Assembly (NCBI GenBank): GCA_030751755.1
Contig: JASMFO010000042.1
Location: 1 to 7,295 of the forward strand
From: Candidatus Woesearchaeota archaeon
GTDB taxonomy: Archaea > Nanobdellota > Nanobdellia > Woesearchaeales > GW2011-AR4
Length of the DNA: 7,295 nucleotides
Reading direction: 5' to 3'
Position numbers and translations under genes: made by a program. The notes below the pieces were generated by a model. It did no database searches. It was not told where the DNA came from and saw only the letters and a list, made by a program, of their open reading frames with translations. Positions 1-5,568 of this stretch are shown here, in pieces (position 1 is the stretch's first letter; every line of letters begins with the position of its first letter).

Positions 1-17
1 TTATTTGATAAAAAACA

Positions 18-980
18 ATGTTAGATATACTTATTTGGATTGGAATTTTTGCAGTTAGCCTGTTTGTTTTAATCAAGGCTTCAAATTATTTTACAGACTC
101 TGCTGAAAAAATAGGGTTATTTTTTGGCATGCCAATTTTCATTGTAGGAGTTACTATTGTAGCAATAGGAACCTCTATGCCAGAGCTCATCTCCTCAATT
201 TTCGCTGTTTTAAACAAATCTTCAGAAATAGTTGTAGGCAATGTAGTTGGCTCAAATATAGCAAATATATTTCTTGTCCTTGGCATTGCTGCTGTTATTG
301 GCAAAAAATTAAAAATTGCTTATGAGCTTATTCATGTTGACCTGCCAATATTAGTAGGTTCGGCATTCTTGTTTACTGCAATGATTTGGGATGGTATTTT
401 TACTTTGCCAGAGGCTTTGTTGTCAATTTCAGGCATTGTTATTTATTTCTTCTATATCACCAGTTCTGAAAAGGAACATAAAGATATTGAAATAAAGAAG
501 GAAATGAGGGGAGAGCTTAAAGGCAGGAAGAAACTAGATGCAAAAACTGTTATTGTGCTTATTGCCAGCGCTGTTTTTATTTTTATTGGTGCAAAGTATA
601 CTGTCGAATCTGTTATTAGATTATCTAGTATATTCGGTCTGGGAAAAGAGATAATAGCTATAAGTGCTGTAGCTTTAGGCACATCATTGCCTGAGCTGGC
701 AGTAAGCATTACAGCAGTAAGAAAAGGAAAGCATGAGATAGCAGTTGGAAACATATTGGGCTCAAGCATATTCAATACTTTTGCTGTTATGGGAGTGCCT
801 GCCTTGTTTGGAGCTTTAATCATCCCTCCAAGCATACTTAGTTTTGGCTTGCCAATGATGATGGTAGCAACCTTATTGTTTTTCTTCATAACTTTGGGAA
901 AAGAAGTCACAAGATGGGAAGGCTGGATGCTTTTATTATTTTACATATTCTTTATCGGAAAACTGTTTGGTTTGTTTTGA
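18..980 (+). CDS. Sodium/calcium exchanger (CaCA superfamily) membrane antiporter
   Basis: This 320-residue polytopic membrane protein has the two inverted alpha repeats that define the CaCA superfamily. Alpha-1 carries GTSMPE (51-56) followed by GNVVGSNIAN (74-83). Alpha-2 carries GTSLPE (221-226) followed by GNILGSSIFN (244-253). The acidic residues E56 and E226, with the nearby Thr/Ser and Asn residues, form the cation site in structurally known relatives such as Methanocaldococcus NCX_Mj. About ten hydrophobic segments are visible, split by a charged cytoplasmic-type loop at roughly 149-176. Length is normal for prokaryotic members. The likely role is Ca2+ export driven by Na+ or H+ influx; the coupling ion cannot be read from sequence. 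One variation is Asn253, where I recall NCX_Mj having Asp240. The ATG at 18 precedes a complete first helix. Any promoter lies outside the window, and the gene is the only one here ending in TGA. Confidence 0.93.
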   Translation: MLDILIWIGIFAVSLFVLIKASNYFTDSAEKIGLFFGMPIFIVGVTIVAIGTSMPELISSIFAVLNKSSEIVVGNVVGSNIANIFLVLGIAAVIGKKLKIAYELIHVDLPILVGSAFLFTAMIWDGIFTLPEALLSISGIVIYFFYITSSEKEHKDIEIKKEMRGELKGRKKLDAKTVIVLIASAVFIFIGAKYTVESVIRLSSIFGLGKEIIAISAVALGTSLPELAVSITAVRKGKHEIAVGNILGSSIFNTFAVMGVPALFGALIIPPSILSFGLPMMMVATLLFFFITLGKEVTRWEGWMLLLFYIFFIGKLFGLF

Positions 981-1039
981 GTAAAACAAAACCAGAATTA
1001 GTTACAGAATTACTTTCAACAACACCATCTAAATAATCA

Positions 1040-1060
1040 TTTCCACTACCAAAGTGGAAA
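1040..1060. repeat. Perfect 8-bp inverted repeat (hairpin or operator)
   Basis: TTTCCACT (1040-1047) and AGTGGAAA (1053-1060) are exact reverse complements around a 5-nt loop. The repeat lies 60 nt after the exchanger stop and about 170 nt before the elp3 promoter. It could be a 3' UTR hairpin of the exchanger mRNA or a protein-binding palindrome. It is not followed directly by a T-run, so it is not a simple terminator. Confidence 0.5.
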
Positions 1061-1078
1061 CCATTACTAAAAGGATTG

Positions 1079-1107
1079 TACCTGCTTAGATACTAGGTAT
1101 TATTTTT
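1079..1107 (+). terminator. Possible terminator after the exchanger gene
   Basis: A weak 5-bp stem, TACCT (1079-1083) with AGGTA (1095-1099), is followed by a T-rich stretch ending in five T (1103-1107); a second T-run follows at 1116-1121. Archaeal termination depends mainly on the U-tract, so the T-runs matter more than the stem. It lies about 100 nt after the exchanger stop, which would give a long 3' UTR. Confidence 0.3.
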
Positions 1108-1127
1108 ACACCCCATTTTTTATAAAA

Positions 1128-1160
1128 AATATTCATTATTTAAAAAATTAATGGAATATT
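1128..1160. repeat. Imperfect 11-bp AT-rich inverted repeat upstream of elp3
   Basis: Bases 1128-1138 can pair with 1149-1160 as an 11-bp stem with one bulged G at 1154 and a 10-nt loop. It lies about 70 nt before the elp3 TATA box. The region is nearly all A and T, so chance pairing is a real alternative. Confidence 0.3.
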
Positions 1161-1230
1161 AAAGAAATTGTTATTCCTAATTTGAGGCAACTATATTTGT
1201 GTCAAACTCAACCACCAACAACACTCAACC

Positions 1231-1238
1231 TTTAAATA
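1231..1238 (+). promoter_or_regulatory. TATA box of the elp3 promoter
   Basis: TTTAAATA is centred 26-27 nt before the ATG at 1261. Archaeal transcription starts about that far downstream of the box centre, so the mRNA is predicted to begin at or next to the start codon (leaderless). No Shine-Dalgarno-like sequence precedes the ATG, which agrees. Confidence 0.7.
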
Positions 1239-1260
1239 CCCCTAACTTTTCTCAGGCATT

Positions 1261-2970
1261 ATGGAACAAGATTTTTTCAGGGAAGTAATTGAATTAATAA
1301 AAAAGAAAAAACCCACAAAAAAACAGATTGCAGTAGAAAAGACAAGGCTATGCAGGAAATTTTGTTTAAAGAAAATCCCAAGAGATATAGATATTTTGCT
1401 CAATGCAGATATTAAAGACATTCCGAAAATAAGAAAATTTCTTCTTGCAAAGCCAACAAGAACTATTTCAGGCGTAGCAGTATGCGCAATAATGACAAAA
1501 CCTCATCCCTGCCCTCATGGAAGATGCTCTTATTGTCCTGGAGGTGTTAATTCTGTTTTTGGCACTGTACCCCAATCTTATACTGGAAAAGAGCCTGCTA
1601 CTAGAAGAGCAATAAGAAACAAATACAATGCTTATCTCCAGGTCATGAACCGGTTAGAGCAATATGTAGCCGCAGCTCATGTTCCTGATAAACTAGAGTT
1701 GATTATCATGGGGGGGACTTTTCCAAGCTGCTCAAAGGCTTATCAGGAAAGCTTCACAAAAAATGCATTGCAGGCAATGAATGACTTCTCATCCTTATTC
1801 ATCAGCAAAAATAACAAATTGAATCTAATCAAATTCAAGGACTTTTTTGAGCTTCCAGGAGATATTGCAAATGAAAAAAGAACAAAAAGAATACACAAAA
1901 AACTCCTGAAAATAAAGAACAAAAAAACAAACCTTGAAGCAGAACAGATTAAAAATGAAAAAGCAGGCATAAGATGTGTTGGAATCACAATAGAGACAAA
2001 ACCGGATTATGGAAAGTTAGAGCAGGGCAATGAGATGTTAAGGCTTGGCTGCACAAGAGTTGAACTGGGCATACAGACAGTATATGACAGAGTTCTTGAA
2101 AACATAAACCGGGGTCATTTAGTAAAAGATTCAATAGAATCCACAAGAATCCTTAAGGATTTAGGTTTTAAGATAAATTACCAGATTATGCCAGGTTTGC
2201 CGGGAGTTACAAAAAAACAAGATCTAAATGCCTTGAAAGCCTTGTTTAAAGATGAAAACTTCAAGCCGGATATGCTTAAGATATATCCATGCATGGTCCT
2301 GGAAGGCACCAGATTATTTCAGGAATACAAAAAAGGAAAATTTAAGCCATTAACAACAAAACAAGCGGCTGATTTAATAATTAAACTTAAAAAATTTATA
2401 CCTGAGTATGTGAGGATTATGCGTGTTCAAAGAGACATACCTACTTTTATGACAGAAGCAGGCGTTGATAAAACAAACTTAAGGCAGTATGTTGAAAAAT
2501 TATGTAAACAAAAAAATATCAAATGCAGATGCATAAGATGCAGGGAAGCAGGAATTAATATCATGAATAATAAAACAACAAATATCAACAAGATCCAGAT
2601 AAAAATAATAGAATATGAAGCGTCAAAGGGAAAAGAGTTTTTCATAGCAGCAGAAGATAGAAAAAATGATATTTTAGTTGGTTATTGCAGATTAAGATTC
2701 CCCTCACAATTCTTAAGAAAAGAAATAACAAAAGATTCAGCATTAGTAAGGGAGATTCATATATACTCATCAGCAGTGCCAATAGGAAAAAAATCAGATG
2801 AAAGCTTCCAGCATAGGGGCATTGGAAAGAAACTGTTAAAAACAGCAGAAGAAATATCTTCAAAAAACAGAAAAGATAAAATAGTAGTAATTTCAGGCAT
2901 AGGGGCAAGGCAATATTTTGCCAAGCTTGACTATAAAAAACAAGGCCCATATATGGTGAAAACAATTTAA
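1261..2970 (+). CDS. elp3: Elp3: tRNA uridine-34 carboxymethyl-transferring radical SAM/acetyltransferase
   Basis: Elp3 uses acetyl-CoA and S-adenosylmethionine to place a carboxymethyl group on C5 of wobble uridine in tRNA; archaeal Elp3 acts without the other Elongator subunits. The 569-residue protein has all expected parts. A basic N-terminal tRNA-binding region (1-70) leads into the radical-SAM core. Its Fe-S cysteines C84, C89 and C92 sit in CPHGRCSYCPGG, the compact spacing seen in archaea. GGTF (151-154), ETKPD (245-249), ELGIQT (268-273) and PGLPG (311-315) follow. A zinc-type cluster (C415, C422, C424, C427) links to a GNAT domain with VREIHIY (496-502) and the acetyl-CoA loop QHRGIG (517-522). 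The lysine-rich stretch around 180-235 matches an archaeal insertion. The start fits the TATA box 26-27 nt upstream. A small membrane protein gene follows after one base. Confidence 0.96.
   Translation: MEQDFFREVIELIKKKKPTKKQIAVEKTRLCRKFCLKKIPRDIDILLNADIKDIPKIRKFLLAKPTRTISGVAVCAIMTKPHPCPHGRCSYCPGGVNSVFGTVPQSYTGKEPATRRAIRNKYNAYLQVMNRLEQYVAAAHVPDKLELIIMGGTFPSCSKAYQESFTKNALQAMNDFSSLFISKNNKLNLIKFKDFFELPGDIANEKRTKRIHKKLLKIKNKKTNLEAEQIKNEKAGIRCVGITIETKPDYGKLEQGNEMLRLGCTRVELGIQTVYDRVLENINRGHLVKDSIESTRILKDLGFKINYQIMPGLPGVTKKQDLNALKALFKDENFKPDMLKIYPCMVLEGTRLFQEYKKGKFKPLTTKQAADLIIKLKKFIPEYVRIMRVQRDIPTFMTEAGVDKTNLRQYVEKLCKQKNIKCRCIRCREAGINIMNNKTTNINKIQIKIIEYEASKGKEFFIAAEDRKNDILVGYCRLRFPSQFLRKEITKDSALVREIHIYSSAVPIGKKSDESFQHRGIGKKLLKTAEEISSKNRKDKIVVISGIGARQYFAKLDYKKQGPYMVKTI
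2955..2959 (+). promoter_or_regulatory. Shine-Dalgarno-like site for the small membrane protein
   Basis: GGTGA, the usual archaeal ribosome-binding sequence, lies inside the last codons of elp3, with 12 nt between it and the ATG at 2972. The spacer is slightly long. It is the only clear SD-like site before a start here, as expected for an internal operon gene while first genes are leaderless. Confidence 0.45.
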
Positions 2971-2971
2971 A

Positions 2972-3217
2972 ATGGTGTTAAATCCTGATTTAGGCGTTAA
3001 ATTAATATTTATTTTAGGCATAGTTAACTTATTTAGTATTGTATTGATTTTTTTCTCATGCAGGTGTTTAGCCGGGCAAAAATTTACAAGCAGGATGATG
3101 CAGTATGCATGGTATAAAAAATTCTATGCTATGCATTGCTATTATTGGTGGATATTTATTATCTCAGTAATATTGCATACAGCACTTGCATTTTCAGCTT
3201 TTGGAAACCCCCTTTAA
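2972..3217 (+). CDS. Small two-helix membrane protein, co-transcribed with elp3
   Basis: I do not recognise a named family for this 81-residue protein. It has two hydrophobic segments (about 8-29 and 58-76) joined by a basic loop. C30 and C32 form a CXC at the end of helix 1. An aromatic-rich stretch, HCYYWW (55-60), opens helix 2. H55 and H69 lie 14 residues apart, placing them on one face near opposite ends of helix 2. Spacing of this kind (H-X13-H) is known from haem-binding helices of b-type cytochromes, so haem or metal binding is possible but unproven. The gene begins one base after the elp3 stop and has a GGTGA site upstream, so co-transcription and perhaps translational coupling are likely. 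GTG at 2975 is an alternative start. It is too long and structured to be a random ORF, but its role and any link to Elp3 are unknown. Confidence 0.75.
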   Translation: MVLNPDLGVKLIFILGIVNLFSIVLIFFSCRCLAGQKFTSRMMQYAWYKKFYAMHCYYWWIFIISVILHTALAFSAFGNPL

Positions 3218-3228
3218 TTTTAACAACA

Positions 3229-3236
3229 TTTAAATT
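3229..3236 (+). promoter_or_regulatory. TATA box of the TGA-interrupted small gene
   Basis: TTTAAATT is centred 26-27 nt before the ATG at 3259, the same spacing as at elp3. This predicts a leaderless mRNA and shows that the small gene has kept a promoter despite its internal TGA. Confidence 0.6.
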
Positions 3237-3258
3237 ATAATTACTGTTTTCTTGCATT

Positions 3259-3462
3259 ATGCCAGAAGAAATACCCGAAATAGGCGATATAATCTTATTG
3301 GATTTACAAGTGGATAGGTTATATTTTGGAAATAGAACAATTGGAGTAATTAATTTAGCATCTATAATTAAAGGAATTGATCATAATGATACATTTCCTG
3401 CATTTCCGGTAAGCGAGGTAGAAGAGGGCGTATACGAAAGTATGGATCCTAGGATTGGATGA
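3259..3462 (+). CDS. Small hypothetical protein, N-terminal part of a TGA-interrupted gene
   Basis: Read with the standard code this is a 67-residue soluble protein that stops at TGA 3460-3462. It begins with an acidic, proline-containing MPEEIPEIGD, and has a predicted alternating strand/helix pattern through residues 10-62. The frame stays open for 40 more codons after the TGA, so this is probably only two thirds of a 108-codon gene. Taken together the layout (hydrophobic strand, LASIIKG segment, PVSEVEEGVYE, then Gly-X-Ser-His-Arg) resembles the ParB/sulfiredoxin-like fold, where a Gly-X-His-Arg type motif binds nucleotide. That similarity is judged by eye and is weak. The start is supported by a TATA box at the leaderless distance. 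It may be a recent nonsense pseudogene, a readthrough gene, or a sequencing error. Confidence 0.5.
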   Translation: MPEEIPEIGDIILLDLQVDRLYFGNRTIGVINLASIIKGIDHNDTFPAFPVSEVEEGVYESMDPRIG

Positions 3463-3585
3463 AGTCATCGAGCAGCAGCCCATTACATCGAAGATAGGTT
3501 ATTACCAGTTATCTTAAATGGGAGAGGACCTTCATTAGAGGGCGATAAAACTCCTGTTGAAGATTTGGAAATTCATGATTATTAA
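3463..3585 (+). pseudogene. In-frame continuation of the small gene after TGA
   Basis: After the TGA the same frame is open for 40 codons to TAA at 3583-3585. It begins with SHRAAAHYIEDRLLPVIL, whose His-Arg, alanine-rich helix and closing PVI strand look like the core of a ParB/Srx-type domain. The preceding half ends in DPRIG, so the break falls inside the motif rather than at a domain edge. TGA differs from TGG (Trp) by one transition, which would restore an unbroken reading. About 20 tryptophans in the neighbouring genes are all TGG and no other long frame contains TGA, so genome-wide recoding is unlikely. Whether this half is ever translated cannot be told from the sequence. Confidence 0.5.
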
Positions 3586-3619
3586 TCAGCGTTAGATTAG
3601 AAACAAAAAACTGATTCCC

Positions 3620-3627
3620 TATACAGA
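3620..3627 (+). promoter_or_regulatory. Candidate TATA box for the NSUN methyltransferase
   Basis: TATACAGA is centred 26-27 nt before the ATG at 3650, not the one at 3638. If used, it favours the start four codons inside the longest frame. The match to the TATA consensus is moderate. Confidence 0.35.
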
Positions 3628-3637
3628 GTTATTTAAA

Positions 3638-4591
3638 ATGCCAACAGAAATGCCAGATTCAGAAGAAATTGAATTCAAGGAGAAATTCATTGAAAGATAT
3701 GAAAAACTAACAGACTTTAAAGAATTTAAAAAATATTCATTATCTTTCTTAAGGAGGTCAATAAGAGTTAACACATTAAAAATATCCCTAGACGAATTAA
3801 AGAAAAGACTGGAGAAAAACTGGAATTTAGAAGAAATACCATGGTGCAAAGATGGTTTTTACATTGAGCACATAAAAAAAGAAAGAAGAGATATAGGAAA
3901 TCTAATAGAGCATTCTTTGGGCTATTTTTATATTCAGGAAGCAGCTTCTATGATTCCCCCTTTGGTTTTAGAGCCAAAAGAAACTGATGTTGTTTTGGAT
4001 ATAGCAGCTAGCCCTGGAAGCAAAACCACTCAACTTGCAGCTTTAATGAACAATAAAGGAATTTTAGTTGCAAATGATTACCAGACTCAACGAATGAAGC
4101 CTTTATCTATAAATGTTCAAAGGTGTGGAATAACTAATTGTGTAATAACTTTAATGCAGGGCCAATGGTTCAAAAGATCAAATATAGAATTTGATAAAAT
4201 TCTGGTTGATGCACCTTGTTCTGGCACTGGAACAATAAGAAAATCCTTGAAAACATTAAGAATCTGGAATCCGAATATGGTAAGAAGACTTGCAGGAACT
4301 CAAAAACAGCTAATAGAAACTGCTTTCAACATATTAAAACCCAACGGAACCTTAGTTTACTCAACATGCTCTAATGAGCCTGAAGAAAACGAAGCAGTAA
4401 TTGATTTTTTATTAAGTAAATATGAAAATGCTAAAGTTGAGGAAATAGGGTTAAACAGCATTAAACGGAGTGAACCAATTCTAGAGTTTGACAACAACAA
4501 GTATAATGAAGAAGTCAAAAAATGCTTAAGAATCTGGCCCCAGGATAATGATACGGAAGGATTCTTTGTCACAAAAATAAAGAAATCATAA
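3638..4591 (+). CDS. RNA cytosine-C5 methyltransferase, NSUN/Trm4/RsmB-RsmF family
   Basis: This enzyme transfers a methyl group from S-adenosylmethionine to C5 of a cytosine in RNA; archaeal relatives of this size mostly act on tRNA (Trm4/NSUN6-like, positions around 48-49, or the acceptor end). In the 317 residues the N-terminal RNA-binding part holds RRSIRVNTLK (39-48). The Rossmann core has the SAM motif DIAASPGSKTTQLA (121-134) and acidic residue D147. DAPCSGTGTIR (191-201) contains C194, and YSTCS (241-245) contains C244. C244 is the expected nucleophile and C194 the helper cysteine that releases the product, so both catalytic cysteines are present. No PUA domain is seen; substrate identity is therefore open. 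The start is uncertain: ATG 3650 (second Met) has TATACAGA at the leaderless distance (3620-3627), while ATG 3638 has none and no SD. The gene converges on tfe with a 2-nt gap. Confidence 0.93.
   Translation: MPTEMPDSEEIEFKEKFIERYEKLTDFKEFKKYSLSFLRRSIRVNTLKISLDELKKRLEKNWNLEEIPWCKDGFYIEHIKKERRDIGNLIEHSLGYFYIQEAASMIPPLVLEPKETDVVLDIAASPGSKTTQLAALMNNKGILVANDYQTQRMKPLSINVQRCGITNCVITLMQGQWFKRSNIEFDKILVDAPCSGTGTIRKSLKTLRIWNPNMVRRLAGTQKQLIETAFNILKPNGTLVYSTCSNEPEENEAVIDFLLSKYENAKVEEIGLNSIKRSEPILEFDNNKYNEEVKKCLRIWPQDNDTEGFFVTKIKKS
4573..4586 (-). terminator. U-rich terminator candidate for tfe, inside the methyltransferase 3' end
   Basis: On the minus strand this is a T-rich run (TTTCTTTATTTTT) starting 8 nt past the tfe stop. 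On the plus strand the same bases encode the basic C-terminal residues of the methyltransferase. Confidence 0.4.
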
Positions 4592-4593
4592 AT

Positions 4594-5256
4594 CTACTTC
4601 TTTTTCTTAGCTTTTTTAGGAGCTGATCTAACAATTTTGCTGGACTTAATTACACTGGTTAATTTATGACCGTTACTATGCCCATTACCAATCTTTAAAC
4701 CATTTCCAGCTGTAGCAAACCCGTTGCCCATCTTGGCAAATCCATTTGTTGCATGTAGTTCCTTAATCCTGCCTTGCAGGAACTCAATAGTTTTATCATT
4801 ATCCTGATGATTTAGTATAACACCGCATTCAGGACATTTGAACTCAAAATCAGTTGCTTTCTCAAAATTAACCCTTACACATGCGTTAGGGCACAGATAG
4901 AAATTTCCACGATTATCTTCTTCTACCTTAAGCCTTTCTGTAAACTTTTCAATCTTAGAATAATGAAGATTTTTCATTAAATCCTTAATCCTTTTCTTGT
5001 TAAAGGTCCAGTAGCTTATATACCAACCTTTTTGCCTGTCCTTTTTCCTGTAATAACTAACTAAATTATGATTGTAAAGCCTGTACAGAATGTTTCTTAT
5101 ATCATGTATATCTGCTTTTACCTTTTCTGCAATCTTAAAATCAGAAATATTCTTCTTATCCTTAAGGAATTCAACTACTTTTAAGCTGTCTTCCCCAACG
5201 ACTTCCTTAACAGTCTCGTAAATTTTGGTATTTGTAATTTTCATTTTGCATTCCAT
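4594..5256 (-). CDS. tfe: Transcription initiation factor E, alpha subunit (TFE)
   Basis: TFE-alpha joins TBP, TFB and RNA polymerase at the promoter, helps open the DNA and contacts the polymerase clamp. The 220-residue protein has the extended winged helix at about 8-92, with ILYRLYNHNLVSYYR (56-70) and GWYISYW (77-83). A linker (94-118) leads to a zinc ribbon with C122, C126, C141 and C144 (CX3C...CPEC). Residues 150-168 form a short helix. Beyond the usual end there is an odd tail: a Gly-Asn repeat region at 171-197 (GNG occurs three times) and a basic end, 204-220, with KKAKKKK. Archaeal TFE-alpha is usually shorter by roughly 40 residues and lacks this tail. Start M1 is chosen as the longest; M5 (5242-5244) is an alternative. 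A weak AT-rich box (minus strand AAATAGTTA, near 5283) sits at the leaderless distance from M1. The gene converges on the methyltransferase. Confidence 0.94.
   Translation of the reverse strand: MECKMKITNTKIYETVKEVVGEDSLKVVEFLKDKKNISDFKIAEKVKADIHDIRNILYRLYNHNLVSYYRKKDRQKGWYISYWTFNKKRIKDLMKNLHYSKIEKFTERLKVEEDNRGNFYLCPNACVRVNFEKATDFEFKCPECGVILNHQDNDKTIEFLQGRIKELHATNGFAKMGNGFATAGNGLKIGNGHSNGHKLTSVIKSSKIVRSAPKKAKKKK
4598..4617 (+). terminator. U-rich terminator candidate for the methyltransferase, inside tfe
   Basis: Starting 7 nt past the methyltransferase stop the plus strand has a run of five T (4601-4605) and of six T (4612-4617). U-tracts of this kind terminate archaeal RNA polymerase. On the minus strand the same bases encode the lysine-rich end of TFE. 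Confidence 0.45.
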
Positions 5257-5309
5257 AGCCTTATCTTGTTTTTTGCATCTAAACTATTTCCACCCCACTA
5301 ATAAAATTA

Positions 5310-5463
5310 GATTGGAATATTTATCTCCTTTTTTTATTGCTGTAATTGGCCCAGAACTCCACCCTGTTCTATAAGGACCTAGCAAACAGTTTACGTGCTT
5401 GTAGTATATAAACTTTCCTGTACTCTAATACCACCTTTTTAACATATTCATTGGAATACTTAT
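5310..5463 (+). repeat. 14-nt direct repeat ATTGGAATAYTTAT (two copies)
   Basis: Copies at 5310-5323 and 5450-5463 differ at one base (T or C) and are 140 nt apart centre to centre. Each includes a TATA-like element. They may be binding sites for a regulator of tfe and/or the Nudix gene; chance in AT-rich DNA is possible but the shared TTGGAATA part is not purely A/T. Confidence 0.4.
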
Positions 5464-5536
5464 ATTTAAACCTTTCGGTTCTGATTTATAAACCAAGCAC
5501 TAATAGCAGATTTATAGCTTTAAAACCCACAAAAAC

Positions 5537-5547
5537 TATATATAAAA
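5537..5547 (+). promoter_or_regulatory. TATA box of the Nudix gene
   Basis: TATATATAAAA is the strongest TATA box in the window. Its 8-nt core (5539-5546) is centred 26-27 nt before the ATG at 5569, predicting a leaderless transcript. No SD sequence precedes the start. Confidence 0.7.
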
Positions 5548-5568
5548 CCTTTAAAATAGCACTATTAA

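Larger units (their letters stand above)
5257..5568. other. Divergent intergenic region between tfe and the Nudix gene
   Basis: No coding frame or recognised RNA gene is seen on either strand in these 312 bases. It holds the promoters of tfe (leftward) and the Nudix gene (rightward). There are extra TATA-like boxes on the plus strand at 5405-5412, 5460-5470 and 5485-5492, a 14-nt direct repeat at 5310-5323 and 5450-5463, and a small inverted repeat AGAAC/GTTCT (around 5352-5371). A five-codon ORF (Met-Gln-Lys-Thr-Arg-stop, 5278 to 5261 on the minus strand) ends 4 nt before the tfe start. The length and number of TATA-like boxes would allow regulation or an unannotated short transcript, but nothing proves one. 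Confidence 0.5.

Noticed and set aside
452..910. 152-codon minus-strand ORF inside the exchanger gene
   Set aside because: It is the antisense shadow of a clear membrane protein gene; no recognisable domain and no promoter.
955..1094. Minus-strand open stretch of about 46 codons reading FHFGSGNDYLDGVV...
   Set aside because: It faintly recalls LamG/concanavalin-type repeats, but has no ATG, overlaps the exchanger 3' end and is within what AT-rich DNA gives by chance; at most a gene remnant.
1741..1990. Lysine-rich insertion in Elp3 as a foreign segment
   Set aside because: Archaeal Elp3 proteins carry an insertion here before the ETRPD/ETKPD strand, and the frame and composition match the rest of the gene.
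2642..2965. 107-codon minus-strand ORF under the Elp3 GNAT domain
   Set aside because: Leu/Phe-rich product is the complement of Lys/Glu-rich coding sequence; the plus strand has conserved catalytic motifs.
3460..3462. TGA read as selenocysteine or as a genome-wide sense codon
   Set aside because: No SECIS-like hairpin was recognised downstream and the context is not a known selenoprotein; all other Trp codons are TGG and no other gene has internal TGA. Kept only as a nonsense or readthrough question.
5352..5371. AGAAC/GTTCT stem with 8-nt loop as a tRNA T-arm
   Set aside because: No acceptor stem, anticodon arm or GTTCGA-type T-loop around it on either strand.
5395..5500. GTGCTTG and CAAGCAC as a long-range inverted repeat
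   Set aside because: Only 7 bp with over 90 nt between; not significant without supporting structure.
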